The notes under the pieces: generated by a model
Databases searched by the model: none
What the model was told of the DNA's origin: nothing
What the model saw: only the letters and a program-made list of their open reading frames with translations
Made by a program: the position numbers and the translations under genes
From: Hespellia sp.
GTDB lineage: Bacteria; Bacillota; Clostridia; Lachnospirales; Lachnospiraceae
DNA length: 41,132 nucleotides
NCBI GenBank assembly: GCA_028694105.1
Contig: JAQUUC010000034.1
Location: 1 to 41,132, forward strand
Direction: 5' to 3'
Shown here: positions 31,759 through 40,264 of the stretch, in pieces
Position numbering within the stretch: position 1 is the stretch's first letter
How the letters are laid out: each line of letters begins with the position of its first letter

Positions 31759-32657
31759 TATAATTCCACCCCCGAATGTGTTGTGATTGTATAGTTCAAA
31801 TCCTTATCAAATACGATGTGGCCTCTTCTGTGGCTCCAGCATCCAACATTCACTGCGACACCGATTGTAGATGGATGACGAGCTGTATTCTCAATGTTCA
31901 CGCCGAGTACAGAGTAGTTTCCTCCCATTCCCTGAGGGCCAAGGCCAATTGCGTTGATACCGTCTTCCAACAGATGTTCCATCTTGGCAGCTCTTTCATT
32001 TTCATTGTGTGATCCGATTGGGCGCATCAGTGCTTTTTTAGACAGAAGTGCTGCTGTCTCAACAGATGTTGCAACTCCGACACCTACCAAAAGTGGAGGG
32101 CATGCATTTAATCCGTAGGTTGTCATAACATCCATCACAAATTTCGTAATTCCCTCATAACCTTCTCCCGGCATCAATACCATAGCTTTGCCCGGAAGTG
32201 TACATCCGCCGCCGGCCATGTAGGTATAGATTTCACACTGGTCGCTGTCCGGCACGATGTCCCAGAGAACAGTTGGTGTTCCTTTTCCTACGTTCTTTCC
32301 CGTATTGTACTCATCGAATGTCTCCACACTGTTATGACGAAGAGGGGCCTCAAATGTTGCCTTAACCACAGAATCCTTTAATAATGCTTCCAGCTCACCA
32401 ATCAATGGGAAGCCTGTTCCACATTTCACCCAGAACTGCAATACTCCGGTGTCCTGACAGCTTGGTCTGTTTAATTTAACTGCTAAATCCTGATTCTCGA
32501 ACATGGTATCATAGATAACCTTTGCGAGCTCACTATCCTCTTTGTCACGTAACTCTGTTAATTTTGTGATTACATCATCCGGCAGTTTCTTTGCAATGTG
32601 TGCAATAAAGTTTGCCATATACGTTGTAAGCTGCTCTACTTGTTGTTTCTTTTCCAT
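31758..32657 (-). CDS. ttdA: L(+)-tartrate dehydratase alpha subunit
   Basis: 299 residues from the ATG at 32657, with AAAGGAG upstream. It is the Fe-S-binding half of a class I hydro-lyase. Cysteines for the cluster lie in NRPSCQDTG (Cys67), AGGGCTLPG and [59 protein letters not shown] and [13 protein letters not shown] match the E. coli TtdA layout, and the length (about 300) is as in TtdA. It acts in the anaerobic cytosol with TtdB. The upstream permease and the divergent LysR gene reproduce the E. coli ttd arrangement (TtdR, TtdA, TtdB, TtdT). Fumarate hydratase is the alternative. Confidence 0.87.
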   Translation of the reverse strand: MEKKQQVEQLTTYMANFIAHIAKKLPDDVITKLTELRDKEDSELAKVIYDTMFENQDLAVKLNRPSCQDTGVLQFWVKCGTGFPLIGELEALLKDSVVKATFEAPLRHNSVETFDEYNTGKNVGKGTPTVLWDIVPDSDQCEIYTYMAGGGCTLPGKAMVLMPGEGYEGITKFVMDVMTTYGLNACPPLLVGVGVATSVETAALLSKKALMRPIGSHNENERAAKMEHLLEDGINAIGLGPQGMGGNYSVLGVNIENTARHPSTIGVAVNVGCWSHRRGHIVFDKDLNYTITTHSGVEL

Positions 32658-32707
32658 TTTTAATCTCCTTTTTTCTATTTTATATGATACTTCTTAGCCT
32701 TCCTGTC

Positions 32708-33973
32708 TTACGGAAAGAATGGAAATGCTATTGGAAGAATAATCATGCTCACGATGGTTGCAATGATAATCAGCGGGAATCCCGATTTTACGTAATCCAT
32801 AAATTTGTATCCACCGGCACCGACAACCATTGTGTTTGCAGGCATTCCGATTGGTGTTGCATAAGCACATGATCCACCGATGACACAAGCCATAAGTACC
32901 GCTCTTGGGTCAGCACCCATTCCCTGTGCAATTGACAGGCAGATTGGAACCATCAGTGCGGTTGTTGCTGTATTCGACATGAAATTCGTCATTACGCAGC
33001 AGAGTAAGAATACCACCAGTGTAAGGATGTATGGGGAAGGGTTTGCCCCCAAAGCTCCGATTACTTTATTTGCGATTAATTCTCCGGCTCCAGTCTCCTG
33101 AAGTGCTGCTGCAAGAGAAAGTGTTCCGCCGAATAGGAAAATTGTCTTAAGATCAATTGATTTCAGTGCGTCTTTTTCGGAAATAACACCGGTTAAGATT
33201 AATAAAATTGCACCAATTGCGCCGGATATACATAACTTAATTCCAATCTGATCCTCGAAGATCATTGCAAGTAATGTGAATACTAAAATGATCAATGATA
33301 ACCACTGTTTCCATTTTGGAACATTGCTGAAATCTTTTTCTGTGTCAAATGCACCATCATCTTTCACATCATGATTCGGAAGCAATTTATAACCAATGGT
33401 TGCATAGAAAATGATGCCTGCGATTAAAATTGGAAGACCTACAATCGAATATTCGAAGAATCCGAATTTCAACCCAATCTTATCCAATGCACTCTGTGCA
33501 ATCATATTTCCCGGAGCGCCAATCAGTGAAAGATTCCCGCCCATTGCTGCTGCAAATACAAGCGGCATAAGTAATCTTGATCTCTTATAACCTGATTTTG
33601 CTGCGATTCCGATTACTACCGGAATCAGTACTGCTGCAGTACCTGTGTTGGAGAGCACTCCACTCATGAAACCTACAATTACCATAATGGCAACAATCAG
33701 CATACGCTCTGTCTTTGCGAATTTAGTAACAATCCCCCCGACTTTGTTTGCCATTCCGGTTTCGAACAATGCACCACCTACAATAAACATCGCTACGAAT
33801 AAAATAACATTGCTGTCAATAAATCCTGCAAATGCAGTACTGACATCAAGAACCCCTGTCACAGTCAGTCCAATACAGACGATCATAGAAGTAACTCCCA
33901 AAGGAATCTTTTCTAATACGAACATAACGACTGCGAAGAGGAGAAAAAGTAAAGTAATAGTTGACGGACTCAT
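32708..33973 (-). CDS. SLC13/DASS-type anion permease, probable tartrate or C4-dicarboxylate transporter
   Basis: 421 residues from the ATG at 33973, behind GGAGG. Ten to twelve membrane segments are visible. Two SNT motifs, GVLSNTGTAAVLIPV and NFMSNTATTALMVPI, sit in the paired hairpins that bind substrate and cation in divalent anion:Na+ symporters and related antiporters. GGNLSLIGAPGNMIA and GGSCAYATPIGMPANTMV are the partner repeats. It is shorter than E. coli TtdT or CitT (about 485). It is the first gene of an operon with ttdA and ttdB (gaps of 50 and -1 nt). It most likely imports tartrate or exchanges it for succinate; other dicarboxylates are possible. Confidence 0.9.
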   Translation of the reverse strand: MSPSTITLLFLLFAVVMFVLEKIPLGVTSMIVCIGLTVTGVLDVSTAFAGFIDSNVILFVAMFIVGGALFETGMANKVGGIVTKFAKTERMLIVAIMVIVGFMSGVLSNTGTAAVLIPVVIGIAAKSGYKRSRLLMPLVFAAAMGGNLSLIGAPGNMIAQSALDKIGLKFGFFEYSIVGLPILIAGIIFYATIGYKLLPNHDVKDDGAFDTEKDFSNVPKWKQWLSLIILVFTLLAMIFEDQIGIKLCISGAIGAILLILTGVISEKDALKSIDLKTIFLFGGTLSLAAALQETGAGELIANKVIGALGANPSPYILTLVVFLLCCVMTNFMSNTATTALMVPICLSIAQGMGADPRAVLMACVIGGSCAYATPIGMPANTMVVGAGGYKFMDYVKSGFPLIIIATIVSMIILPIAFPFFP

Positions 33974-34074
33974 TTCGTTCCTCCATTCCTTATTTAATTA
34001 TTTTCGAATGAACTTATTTTTCATTCTCTCAAAATGCAATCTTGCGGCCGCTTCATCCATTTGATTATGGCTTT

Positions 34075-34103
34075 ATTATACAAAGCGTTTCTGACTTTGT
34101 ACA
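34075..34103 (-). promoter_or_regulatory. Promoter of the permease-ttdA-ttdB operon with dyad
   Basis: Minus-strand -35 TGTACA (34103 to 34098), 17-bp spacer, perfect -10 TATAAT (34080 to 34075). TACAAAG (34079-34085) and CTTTGTA (34095-34101) form a perfect 7-9-7 inverted repeat between and across the hexamers, a possible binding site for the divergent LysR protein. Confidence 0.6.
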
Positions 34104-34175
34104 TTCACAAAAAGTAATGTTACCCTAAATAAAAGTTAATGCTTTTACTTTTTTATACATTTTGTCCAAATTTCA

Positions 34176-34221
34176 TGCTATAATCATCTTGTATTGACTA
34201 TCCAATTGGTCAAATTGGTCA
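34176..34221 (+). promoter_or_regulatory. LysR gene promoter and ATTGGTCA repeats
   Basis: An extended -10, TGCTATAAT (34176-34184), precedes the LysR gene. Between it and the ribosome binding site, ATTGGTCA occurs at 34205-34212 and 34214-34221 (9-bp period), overlapping the palindrome CCAATTGG (34202-34209). An autoregulatory site is likely. Confidence 0.5.
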
Positions 34222-34255
34222 TTTTTCTATTCGAAAAAAAGGAAGGAGAATTGCT

Positions 34256-35125
34256 GTGAAGATTGTTCAATTAGAATATTTCTGCGCTGTAAGCAGGTAC
34301 CACAGTATTGCACAGGCATCTCAGCAGCTGTTTGTGACACCGCCTGCCATCTCAAATGCAATCAAAGAATTGGAGAAAGAATTTTCCGTCAGTTTGTTTA
34401 CCCGTTCTAAAAACCATATGACATTGACAAAAGAAGGGGAACAGTTCTATCGGAAAGCTTCCGAATTATTGGAGGCCGTAAACCAGACTGCCTGCGAATT
34501 TGCAGACATCGGAAAACAGATCATTCCAATTCGCATCGGAATCCCGCCACTGCTCAGCACGATCTTCTTTCCAGAAATGCTGATGGAGTTCCAACGGCAA
34601 TATCCGGACACCCCGGTGGAACTGTATGAGTATGGTTCGATTCGCGCCGCAAGGATGGTTCAGAACGATTCGCTGGATCTTGCCCTCGTGAATATGAATT
34701 TCTACGAAATTGATAAACTGAACTCCTTTCAGATTATTTCCGATCAGATTGTCTTTTGCGTGTCTCCCGACCACCATTATGCAAACGAAAAGTCAATCAC
34801 CATTGAAATGCTTAAGGATGAGCCTGTCTTGATGTATAATACAGATTCTGTACAGAACAGTACGCTCCAGACTCACTTCAGCAATGCCGGAATAAAACCC
34901 ACTGTTATTATGCATGCCAGTCAGTTTTATACCATTCGCAATTTTATTAAACAGAATTTAGGCGGTGCATGCCTGTATTCTTCACTTTTACATAATATGC
35001 CCGGGCTGATCGGCATCCCTTTCTCGCCAAACATAGAACAGGCAATTGGTATCGTATGGCAAAAGGGAAGATATGTAAATAGCCAAGTAGAGAAGTTTAT
35101 TGCTTTTACGAAGGAATATTTCTAA
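34256..35125 (+). CDS. LysR-family regulator of the tartrate operon
   Basis: 289 residues from a GTG at 34256, preceded by AAGGAG at 8 nt. The winged HTH is standard: MKIVQLEYFCAVSRYHSIAQASQQLFVTPPAISNAIKELEKEF. The effector half begins at about 92 (IPIRIGIPPLLSTIFFPEML) and contains DLALVNMNFYEIDKL and VFCVSPDHHYA. It is divergent from the permease-ttdA-ttdB operon, with ~280 bp between them holding both promoters, a 7-9-7 dyad and direct repeats. By analogy with TtdR, it should sense tartrate or a related dicarboxylate and activate the operon. The analogy rests on gene order, not on a specific residue match. Confidence 0.9.
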   Translation: MKIVQLEYFCAVSRYHSIAQASQQLFVTPPAISNAIKELEKEFSVSLFTRSKNHMTLTKEGEQFYRKASELLEAVNQTACEFADIGKQIIPIRIGIPPLLSTIFFPEMLMEFQRQYPDTPVELYEYGSIRAARMVQNDSLDLALVNMNFYEIDKLNSFQIISDQIVFCVSPDHHYANEKSITIEMLKDEPVLMYNTDSVQNSTLQTHFSNAGIKPTVIMHASQFYTIRNFIKQNLGGACLYSSLLHNMPGLIGIPFSPNIEQAIGIVWQKGRYVNSQVEKFIAFTKEYF

Positions 35126-35145
35126 TACAGGTTTGCTCTGAGCTC

Positions 35146-35373
35146 CTATTTTTCATCCTCGAAAAGCTTCTGCTTTGCTTCTATCGCTTCCTCGTATCCC
35201 TTTAAAGCAGCAAAAGGCGCAAATATCTTTGCTCTGTCGGAATTACTCATGCGCGGATGTTTGATCCGGTCCGCGCTGGATAATGGATATTTCATATGGA
35301 TGATATCTGAATATTTGCAATCGTCTAAATGTTTACTGATACCTGAATCACTATTTTTTAAATGCTTGTCCAA
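35146..35373 (-). CDS. YolD-like protein
   Basis: 75 residues from a TTG at 35373, with AGGAG 11 nt upstream. The diagnostic core is HPRMSNSDRAKIFAPFAALKGYEEAIEAKQ, the pattern of YolD-like proteins (PF08863), which are small and regularly encoded next to Y-family polymerases of the UvrX/ImpB group. The N-terminal half (DKHLKNSDSGISKH) is charged and not conserved. The gene begins 18 nt after the polymerase stop on the same strand, so the two form an operon. YolD proteins have been suggested to act as UmuD-like partners or DNA-damage accessory factors, and the mechanism is unclear. It is convergent with the LysR gene. Confidence 0.82.
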   Translation of the reverse strand: MDKHLKNSDSGISKHLDDCKYSDIIHMKYPLSSADRIKHPRMSNSDRAKIFAPFAALKGYEEAIEAKQKLFEDEK

Positions 35374-35391
35374 TATTATCGTATCTCCTTT

Positions 35392-36765
35392 TTAGGCCTT
35401 GTGACCGCCAATCTGGTTATTCCGCTCCACGGTTGTTGCCCCTTCTTCCAAGTTCATTCCCTTCAAAATTGCATTTTTGCCAAACCTCTTTTTGATATTC
35501 ACCATCGCTTCCTGCAGCTTTCGTTCCTTCTCCCGTTCTGCCGGATCTGTAAACAAATCAAACTGCTCAAACTCTTCTGGCGCAAGATGATTTGCATTCA
35601 GCGTCACTCGTCTGACCATCAGATTTTTGTCAATAATCCGGTCATATAATTCCAGTACTGCCGTCATAATCTTCTTTGTGCTGCTGCTCATGGTTTCGAG
35701 ATTCGCTGTGCCATGTGCTGATTTTGGCACTGTTCTGCCGTAATAGTCCACTTTGACTGCTCCCTGATATTCCCCACTGTCCACCACAGCCCGGTCATAA
35801 CCGACGGTTAGCGTAAGGCTGTCTGTCGCAAGCCCTTTCTCTACCAGCTCAAGGACAACAAGATCGGTCATTTCTTTTACAATCGTCCTTGCCTTGTCTG
35901 CATCATACGCACACTGCAGTACCTGCCCGGAGGTAATTCCGTTCGTAGCAGGTCTGTAATTTTTGATTTCCTGCATTCCACACGGCTCATACCCCCACGC
36001 ATGGTCAATCAGTATTTCCGCATCGATTCCCAGCATCTTATATAAGATGTCTTCATTGTGTACGGACAGTCTCGCAATATCACCCATCGTATACATTCCG
36101 CTTCTTTCCAGACGTCTGGCAATTCCACTGCCGACTCTCCAGAAATCTGTAATAGGCCTGTGATTCCAGAGAAGTTCCCGGTAACGCTGCTCGTTTAGCT
36201 CCGCGATTCGAACTCCATTCTCATCCGCCTTCACATGTTTTGCCACAATGTCCATCGCAATTTTAGACAGATACAGATTTGTTCCGATACCTGCCGTCGC
36301 TGTGATACCGGTCTTAGCCAGCACATCCTGAATCATCTTCACTGCAAGTTCACGCGCCGTCAGCTGATACATTCCAAGATAATTCGTCACATCAATAAAA
36401 ACTTCATCAATGCTATAGACATGAATATCCTGCGGACTGACGTATTGAAGATAGATCTCGTAAATATTTGCCGAAACTTCAATGTACTTTGCCATCTGCG
36501 GTGGTGCAGTGATATATTCAATTGTCTTACCTGTCTGCTGTTTGATTTCTTTTACTTTCTGCACCACTTCAAATAGTCTTGCGCGTCCCGGAATCCCATA
36601 GGCCTTGAGTGATGGAGATACTGCAAGGCAGATAGTCTTCTCCGTGCGCGACCGATCTGCCACGACCAGATTGGTCGTGAGTGGATCTTTTTTTCGTATG
36701 ACACATTCTACAGAAGCATAGAAGGATTTTAAATCAATGGCAATGTAAGTTCTATCTGCTGACAC
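35392..36765 (-). CDS. Y-family translesion DNA polymerase (UvrX/UmuC-like)
   Basis: 457 residues from a GTG at 36765, which has GGAGG 8 nt upstream; the in-frame ATG at 36783 has no ribosome binding site. The catalytic acidic residues are in YIAIDLKSFYASVE and YSIDEVFIDVTNYL. RSRTEKTICLAVSPSLKAYG, TATAGIGTNLYLSKIAMDIVAKH and DFWRVGSGIARRLERSG (a helix-hairpin-helix) also fit. The little-finger region follows from about 240. It is longer than DinB (about 350) and closer to the UmuC/UvrX group. It copies damaged DNA with low fidelity. It is coupled with the YolD-like gene. I found no LexA/DinR box in the short region upstream. Confidence 0.92.
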   Translation of the reverse strand: MSADRTYIAIDLKSFYASVECVIRKKDPLTTNLVVADRSRTEKTICLAVSPSLKAYGIPGRARLFEVVQKVKEIKQQTGKTIEYITAPPQMAKYIEVSANIYEIYLQYVSPQDIHVYSIDEVFIDVTNYLGMYQLTARELAVKMIQDVLAKTGITATAGIGTNLYLSKIAMDIVAKHVKADENGVRIAELNEQRYRELLWNHRPITDFWRVGSGIARRLERSGMYTMGDIARLSVHNEDILYKMLGIDAEILIDHAWGYEPCGMQEIKNYRPATNGITSGQVLQCAYDADKARTIVKEMTDLVVLELVEKGLATDSLTLTVGYDRAVVDSGEYQGAVKVDYYGRTVPKSAHGTANLETMSSSTKKIMTAVLELYDRIIDKNLMVRRVTLNANHLAPEEFEQFDLFTDPAEREKERKLQEAMVNIKKRFGKNAILKGMNLEEGATTVERNNQIGGHKA

Positions 36766-36830
36766 AGTGTATACCTCCGGCATTTATTTTTTACTTATCT
36801 AAGGAGCTGCCTTGGGAATGGATTTCAATA

Positions 36831-38030
36831 TCATCCCATCTCATTCACATCCGCTTCCTGCTTCTGTACCTGCAGGCTGGTTTTCTCCTCCGCCCTCTCA
36901 TTCATGAAAATCATAAGCACGAGTATTCCGCCAAGGAAAAGTGGAAAGAACCTGATGCCAAATGCTGATGCCAGTGTTCCAAAAAGCGGTGGCATCAGAC
37001 AGCTTCCGATATATGCACTTGCCATCTGCATTCCCATGACTGCCTGTGAGCGTTCTTCTCCAAAATGTACCGGTGTAGAATGAAGCAGTGCCGGATAAAT
37101 CGGTGCACATCCCAGACCGATGAGCACAAGACCGATGAGCGCGCCTTGCTGCAGCAGATACGGATGTATCACCGCACAGATTCCAATCAAAATAAGTCCC
37201 TGCCCGACACGTACCATATGCTTATCTCCCAGCCGGTTTGATATCAGTCCGGAGAATGCTCTTCCTGCCGTGATTCCAATAAAAAACAGGCTGGCATATC
37301 CAGCGGCTGTCTTCTCATCTATTCCCTTTTGAAGAACTAAATAACTGCTCGCCCACAGCCCGGCTGTCTGTTCTAATGCACAGTAACAGAAAAAGGTAAT
37401 CATCAGCTCCTTTGCCCCGCGAAGCCGCAGGACTTCTTCAAGCGAAAGCGGTTTACCTTCTGCATGCACTTCTGACTGTGGATTCTTTCTTCTCTTCCAC
37501 AATGGAAGACTTAAAAACAGAATCGCTGTGAGCCCGATCTGCAGGATGGCAATCGTACGATAACCACTTTGCCATGTGCTGCGATTTAATGCAAATGCCA
37601 TCGCATACGGTCCTGCTGCCGCTCCGACACCCCACATGCAATGCAGCCAGTTCATATGTCTGCTGGAATAGTGAAGCGCAACATAATTATTAATAGAAGC
37701 ATCCACGCTTCCCGCGCCAAGACCATATGGAATTGCCCAAAGGCACAGCATTGGAAAGCTGTGGCTGATTGAAAATCCAAAAAGTGCCGCTGCCGTCATT
37801 GCCACACTGATCATCGTTACCCTTCCGGTTCCGAGCTTTCTGGTCAGCCGGTCACTCTGAAGGCTGGAAATAATCGTTCCGCCCGATATAATCATAGAGA
37901 TAATTCCCGCATAATAAAGTGGCACCTCAAGCCCTTGATACATTGATGGCCAAGCTGAGCCCAGAAGTGAATCCGGCAGTCCCAGACTGATAAAAGCCAG
38001 ATAAATAATTACAAGTAAAATACTAAACAT
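36831..38030 (-). CDS. MFS permease, fucose-permease-like
   Basis: 399 residues from the ATG at 38030, with GGGGAAC upstream; the longer frame from 38117 runs into the promoter region and is rejected. Twelve membrane helices are visible. The start MFSILLVIIYLAFISLGLPDSLLGSAWP and the SDRLTRKLGTGRVTM loop (motif-A-like), with a second FSGLISNRLGDKHMV loop in the other half, mark the MFS group that includes fucose-type and YfkF-like permeases. The substrate is unknown. The protein ends in a charged tail (QVQKQEADVNEMG). It is divergent from a cupin-AraC regulator that likely controls it, and it ends 65 bp before the start of the polymerase gene. Confidence 0.88.
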   Translation of the reverse strand: MFSILLVIIYLAFISLGLPDSLLGSAWPSMYQGLEVPLYYAGIISMIISGGTIISSLQSDRLTRKLGTGRVTMISVAMTAAALFGFSISHSFPMLCLWAIPYGLGAGSVDASINNYVALHYSSRHMNWLHCMWGVGAAAGPYAMAFALNRSTWQSGYRTIAILQIGLTAILFLSLPLWKRRKNPQSEVHAEGKPLSLEEVLRLRGAKELMITFFCYCALEQTAGLWASSYLVLQKGIDEKTAAGYASLFFIGITAGRAFSGLISNRLGDKHMVRVGQGLILIGICAVIHPYLLQQGALIGLVLIGLGCAPIYPALLHSTPVHFGEERSQAVMGMQMASAYIGSCLMPPLFGTLASAFGIRFFPLFLGGILVLMIFMNERAEEKTSLQVQKQEADVNEMG

Positions 38031-38076
38031 TTTGTTCCCCCTGTCTTCGTTAAGTGACACATTTTCATAGAAAATC

Positions 38077-38189
38077 TGACACAGTATCCTGTCATAGTTG
38101 ACATTATTATTTTTCATTGATATGATTATATAATCAAATTAGTTGTAAATGTTAGAATAAAATCTTCATTTGCTATGACAAAATTGTCA
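38077..38189. promoter_or_regulatory. Divergent regulatory region with TGACA repeats
   Basis: TGACA/TGTCA inverted pairs lie at 38077-38081 with 38090-38094, and as TGACAA-AA-TTGTCA at 38176-38189, next to the AraC ribosome binding site. The AraC gene has a near-consensus promoter, TTGACA (38098-38103), 17 bp, TATGAT (38121-38126). A further GTGACAC lies near 38055. The repeats may bind the AraC protein and control both genes. Confidence 0.55.
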
Positions 38190-38200
38190 AAAGGAGACAT

Positions 38201-39103
38201 ATGGCGCTTTCAACCTGTGATACTGTTATTGTTCTGGATGAAACTGGAAAAGAACTGGTACAAAGAGGAACCCCACTTTTTCCGGCTTCCTGTTTTCTCG
38301 ATAATATAAGTAAAATGCCGATTCCCTGTCATTGGCATGACGATCTGGAAATTTTTATTATAATCAGCGGATCTGCAGATGCTGTCATCGGCACACATAA
38401 ACTTGTGCTTCATGAGGGTGAGGGACTTTTCATCAATTCCGAAGTACTGCACAGCGTAGCTTCACACTCAAAGGAGGATTGTATTTTGAAATCCATCTGC
38501 TGGCATCCCCATCTGACCGGAGGAAGAGATGACAGCATCTTCTGGCAGAAATACACGAAACCTTTGATTGATGACCAAAGTATTTCTTATATCCTGCTTC
38601 ATGCAGATACGGAAGATGAGGTAAACGAAATGGACTTATTTCTGGATGCATGGCAGAAATGCGTGGAAGAGCCGGCTGGATATGAGGTGGATGTACGTTA
38701 TGGATTATCCAAAACACTTATCCACTTGATGGAGCGCGAAAGTCTGAGTCATATACAGCTTAGCAGGAAAGCAATGCGGGATGAGGAACGTTTAAAGAAA
38801 ATGCTCAGTCTGATTCACTTACACTATGGAGAAAATCTGACGCTCAGCCAGATTGCAGACATGGCATCCATCAGCGTCAGCGAAGCCATCCGGTGTTTTA
38901 AGGCAACTCTTGGGACCAGCCCAATTCAATATGTTAAAAATTATAGATTAAAAAAAGCGCTCGCTCTGCTGGACACACCCTTGACGATTTCTGAGATTGG
39001 CAGCAAATGCGGGTTTGAGGATATGAGTTACTTCGGGCGCGAATTCAAAAAAGCTCATGGTGTTTCGCCTTCAAAATGGCGGGATATGTTTACAGTTCAT
39101 TAA
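38201..39103 (+). CDS. AraC-family regulator with cupin sensor
   Basis: 300 residues from the ATG at 38201, with AAAAGGAG upstream. The N-terminal ~150 residues are a cupin sugar-binding domain (PIPCHWHDDLEIFIIISGSADAVIG, then LHEGEGLFINSEVLHSV). The last ~100 are the double-HTH AraC domain (LTLSQIADMASISVSEAIRCFKATLGTSPIQYV and ISEIGSKCGFEDMSYFGREFKKAHGVSPSKWR). It is divergent from the MFS permease with ~170 bp shared upstream region that contains TGACA repeats. It probably activates the permease in the presence of a sugar. The inducer is not deducible. It is convergent with the flavoprotein gene. Confidence 0.92.
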   Translation: MALSTCDTVIVLDETGKELVQRGTPLFPASCFLDNISKMPIPCHWHDDLEIFIIISGSADAVIGTHKLVLHEGEGLFINSEVLHSVASHSKEDCILKSICWHPHLTGGRDDSIFWQKYTKPLIDDQSISYILLHADTEDEVNEMDLFLDAWQKCVEEPAGYEVDVRYGLSKTLIHLMERESLSHIQLSRKAMRDEERLKKMLSLIHLHYGENLTLSQIADMASISVSEAIRCFKATLGTSPIQYVKNYRLKKALALLDTPLTISEIGSKCGFEDMSYFGREFKKAHGVSPSKWRDMFTVH

Positions 39104-39161
39104 CCGTAGCCTCCCGCCGAGAACGCAAACATCGTGAGTGACCTTCCAGTTTTTCCATTGC

Positions 39162-39659
39162 TTAATCCTGCTCTTTTTTCATTTTCTCCGGAAATGGTCT
39201 CTGCTTTGCAGAATACTCAGAAACTTTAATCTCAATTACATTTACAATGGACACCAGCTTCTCAGTAAATTCAAAATCTCTTCCGGTCTGTGTCTTCATC
39301 AAAATTGTAAGTGCATTCATTTTTTCCTGTGGATCTTCCACGATTCTGGCAATGCCCTTCCCAAGTACACTGGAATAAGATGTACCATACTGGCACGCTA
39401 TCTTTCCAGAAAATGGGTTTACATCACACTCGATGGAAAAGGAAACCTTCGGATTCTTCTCCAACACTTCGTACTTGTAACCTTTCACAGCACCATGCAC
39501 ATAAAAGGTAAGTTCCTCCTCTTCCATCGTGAATCCATAATTCATCGGCACCACATATGGCTGATCACCATCACATAGTCCAAGATGAATAATCTTTCCT
39601 CTGTTTAAGAAATCCAGAATCATTTCCGGATCTGTAATCTCTCGTTCTCTTTTTGTCAT
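39162..39659 (-). CDS. Pyridoxamine-5'-phosphate-oxidase-like flavoprotein
   Basis: 165 residues from the ATG at 39659, with AAAGG about 9 nt upstream. It is a split-barrel flavin-binding protein: REITDPEMILDFLNRGKIIHLGLCDGDQPYVVPMNYGF, then FYVHGAVKGYKYEVLEKNPKVSFSIE. This is the pattern of the NimA/PNPOx-like family of Clostridia, not of the true PdxH. Members bind FMN or haem-like cofactors and are linked to nitroimidazole reduction in some species, though most are of unknown function. It is monocistronic and convergent with the AraC gene. No link to the pyridoxamine kinase at 12 kb is implied. Confidence 0.88.
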   Translation of the reverse strand: MTKREREITDPEMILDFLNRGKIIHLGLCDGDQPYVVPMNYGFTMEEEELTFYVHGAVKGYKYEVLEKNPKVSFSIECDVNPFSGKIACQYGTSYSSVLGKGIARIVEDPQEKMNALTILMKTQTGRDFEFTEKLVSIVNVIEIKVSEYSAKQRPFPEKMKKEQD

Positions 39660-39721
39660 CGTATCAATCCTTTCTTCCTATGCGTTGCATGTAAATACAG
39701 TCTTCTGCATGCTCGGCAAAT

Positions 39722-39766
39722 GGAAACAAAGACCAAAAGCTGTCGTGCCTCTGGCCTTTGCTTTCT
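39722..39766 (-). terminator. Possible terminator of the Rpn remnant
   Basis: On the minus strand GCAAAGGCCA pairs with TGGTCTTTGT (G-T pairs included) around a 16-nt loop, followed by TTCC. It lies about 35 nt after the remnant's stop. It is weak. Confidence 0.35.
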
Positions 39767-39798
39767 ATTCTATTACATGATCACCGGCTTCGGTTCAT

Positions 39799-40242
39799 TT
39801 ACTTTTTCAGCCGCTCAATTTGTTCCCTTAGTTCTTTGTTTTCCTTTTCAAGTCTGAGGTTTTTTGCTTCAACCTCTGCCTTTTCCGCTTCAACCTCTGC
39901 CTTTTCCGCTTCTAACTGATCGATTTGGATCCGGTATTTATCCAGTGGAAGTTCCATGGCTCCGTCCAATAATGGTTTCATTTCCTCGGCCCCCTTTAAC
40001 TCTTCATAGTAATCACAGATATGCTGATACAGAAGATTCGTCATTTCAATCAACTGGTCTGCATCGTCCCTTGTGATATTCCCTACCTGAAAGTTTGCTT
40101 TGATACTTCCGAGTATATCATTCTCAATCAGATTCTGCAACGCTTTCAGCATATCTTTTGTGATACCGTTTTTCACCATTTTTTTCAGTTTGAGCAGTTG
40201 AAATGGAATGAGTACCACCATCTTCTTACGATTCAGTTCCAC
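39799..40242 (-). pseudogene. C-terminal remnant of an Rpn-family PD-(D/E)XK transposase/nuclease
   Basis: 147 codons from a GTG at 40242. The frame is open upstream to 40269 (TRRTEIKEL), where it meets the end of the next gene. MVVLIPFQLLKLKKMVKNG, then NDILGSIKANFQVGNITRDDADQLIEMTNLLYQHI, is the typical C-terminal half of Clostridial Rpn/PD-(D/E)XK-transposase proteins, which are about 300 residues. The N-terminal nuclease half is absent, so the gene is truncated and probably inactive. The last ~50 residues are a coiled coil (EAEKAEVEAEKAEVEA) encoded by exact 21-bp tandem repeats, followed by LRLEKENKELREQIERLKK. A short product could still be made. Confidence 0.7.
39866..39907. repeat. 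21-bp tandem repeats encoding coiled-coil heptads
   Basis: The 21-mer starting GCTTCAACCTCTGCC is present twice head to tail (39866-39886, 39887-39907) and starts a third, broken copy. Each unit encodes one heptad, E-A-E-K-A-E-V. Slippage would change the coiled-coil length without a frameshift. Confidence 0.8.
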
Positions 40243-40264
40243 CAGTTCTTTTATCTCTGTTCTT

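Noticed and set aside
39866-39907. CRISPR-like direct repeats
   Set aside because: The 21-bp units are contiguous with no spacers and encode coiled-coil heptads.
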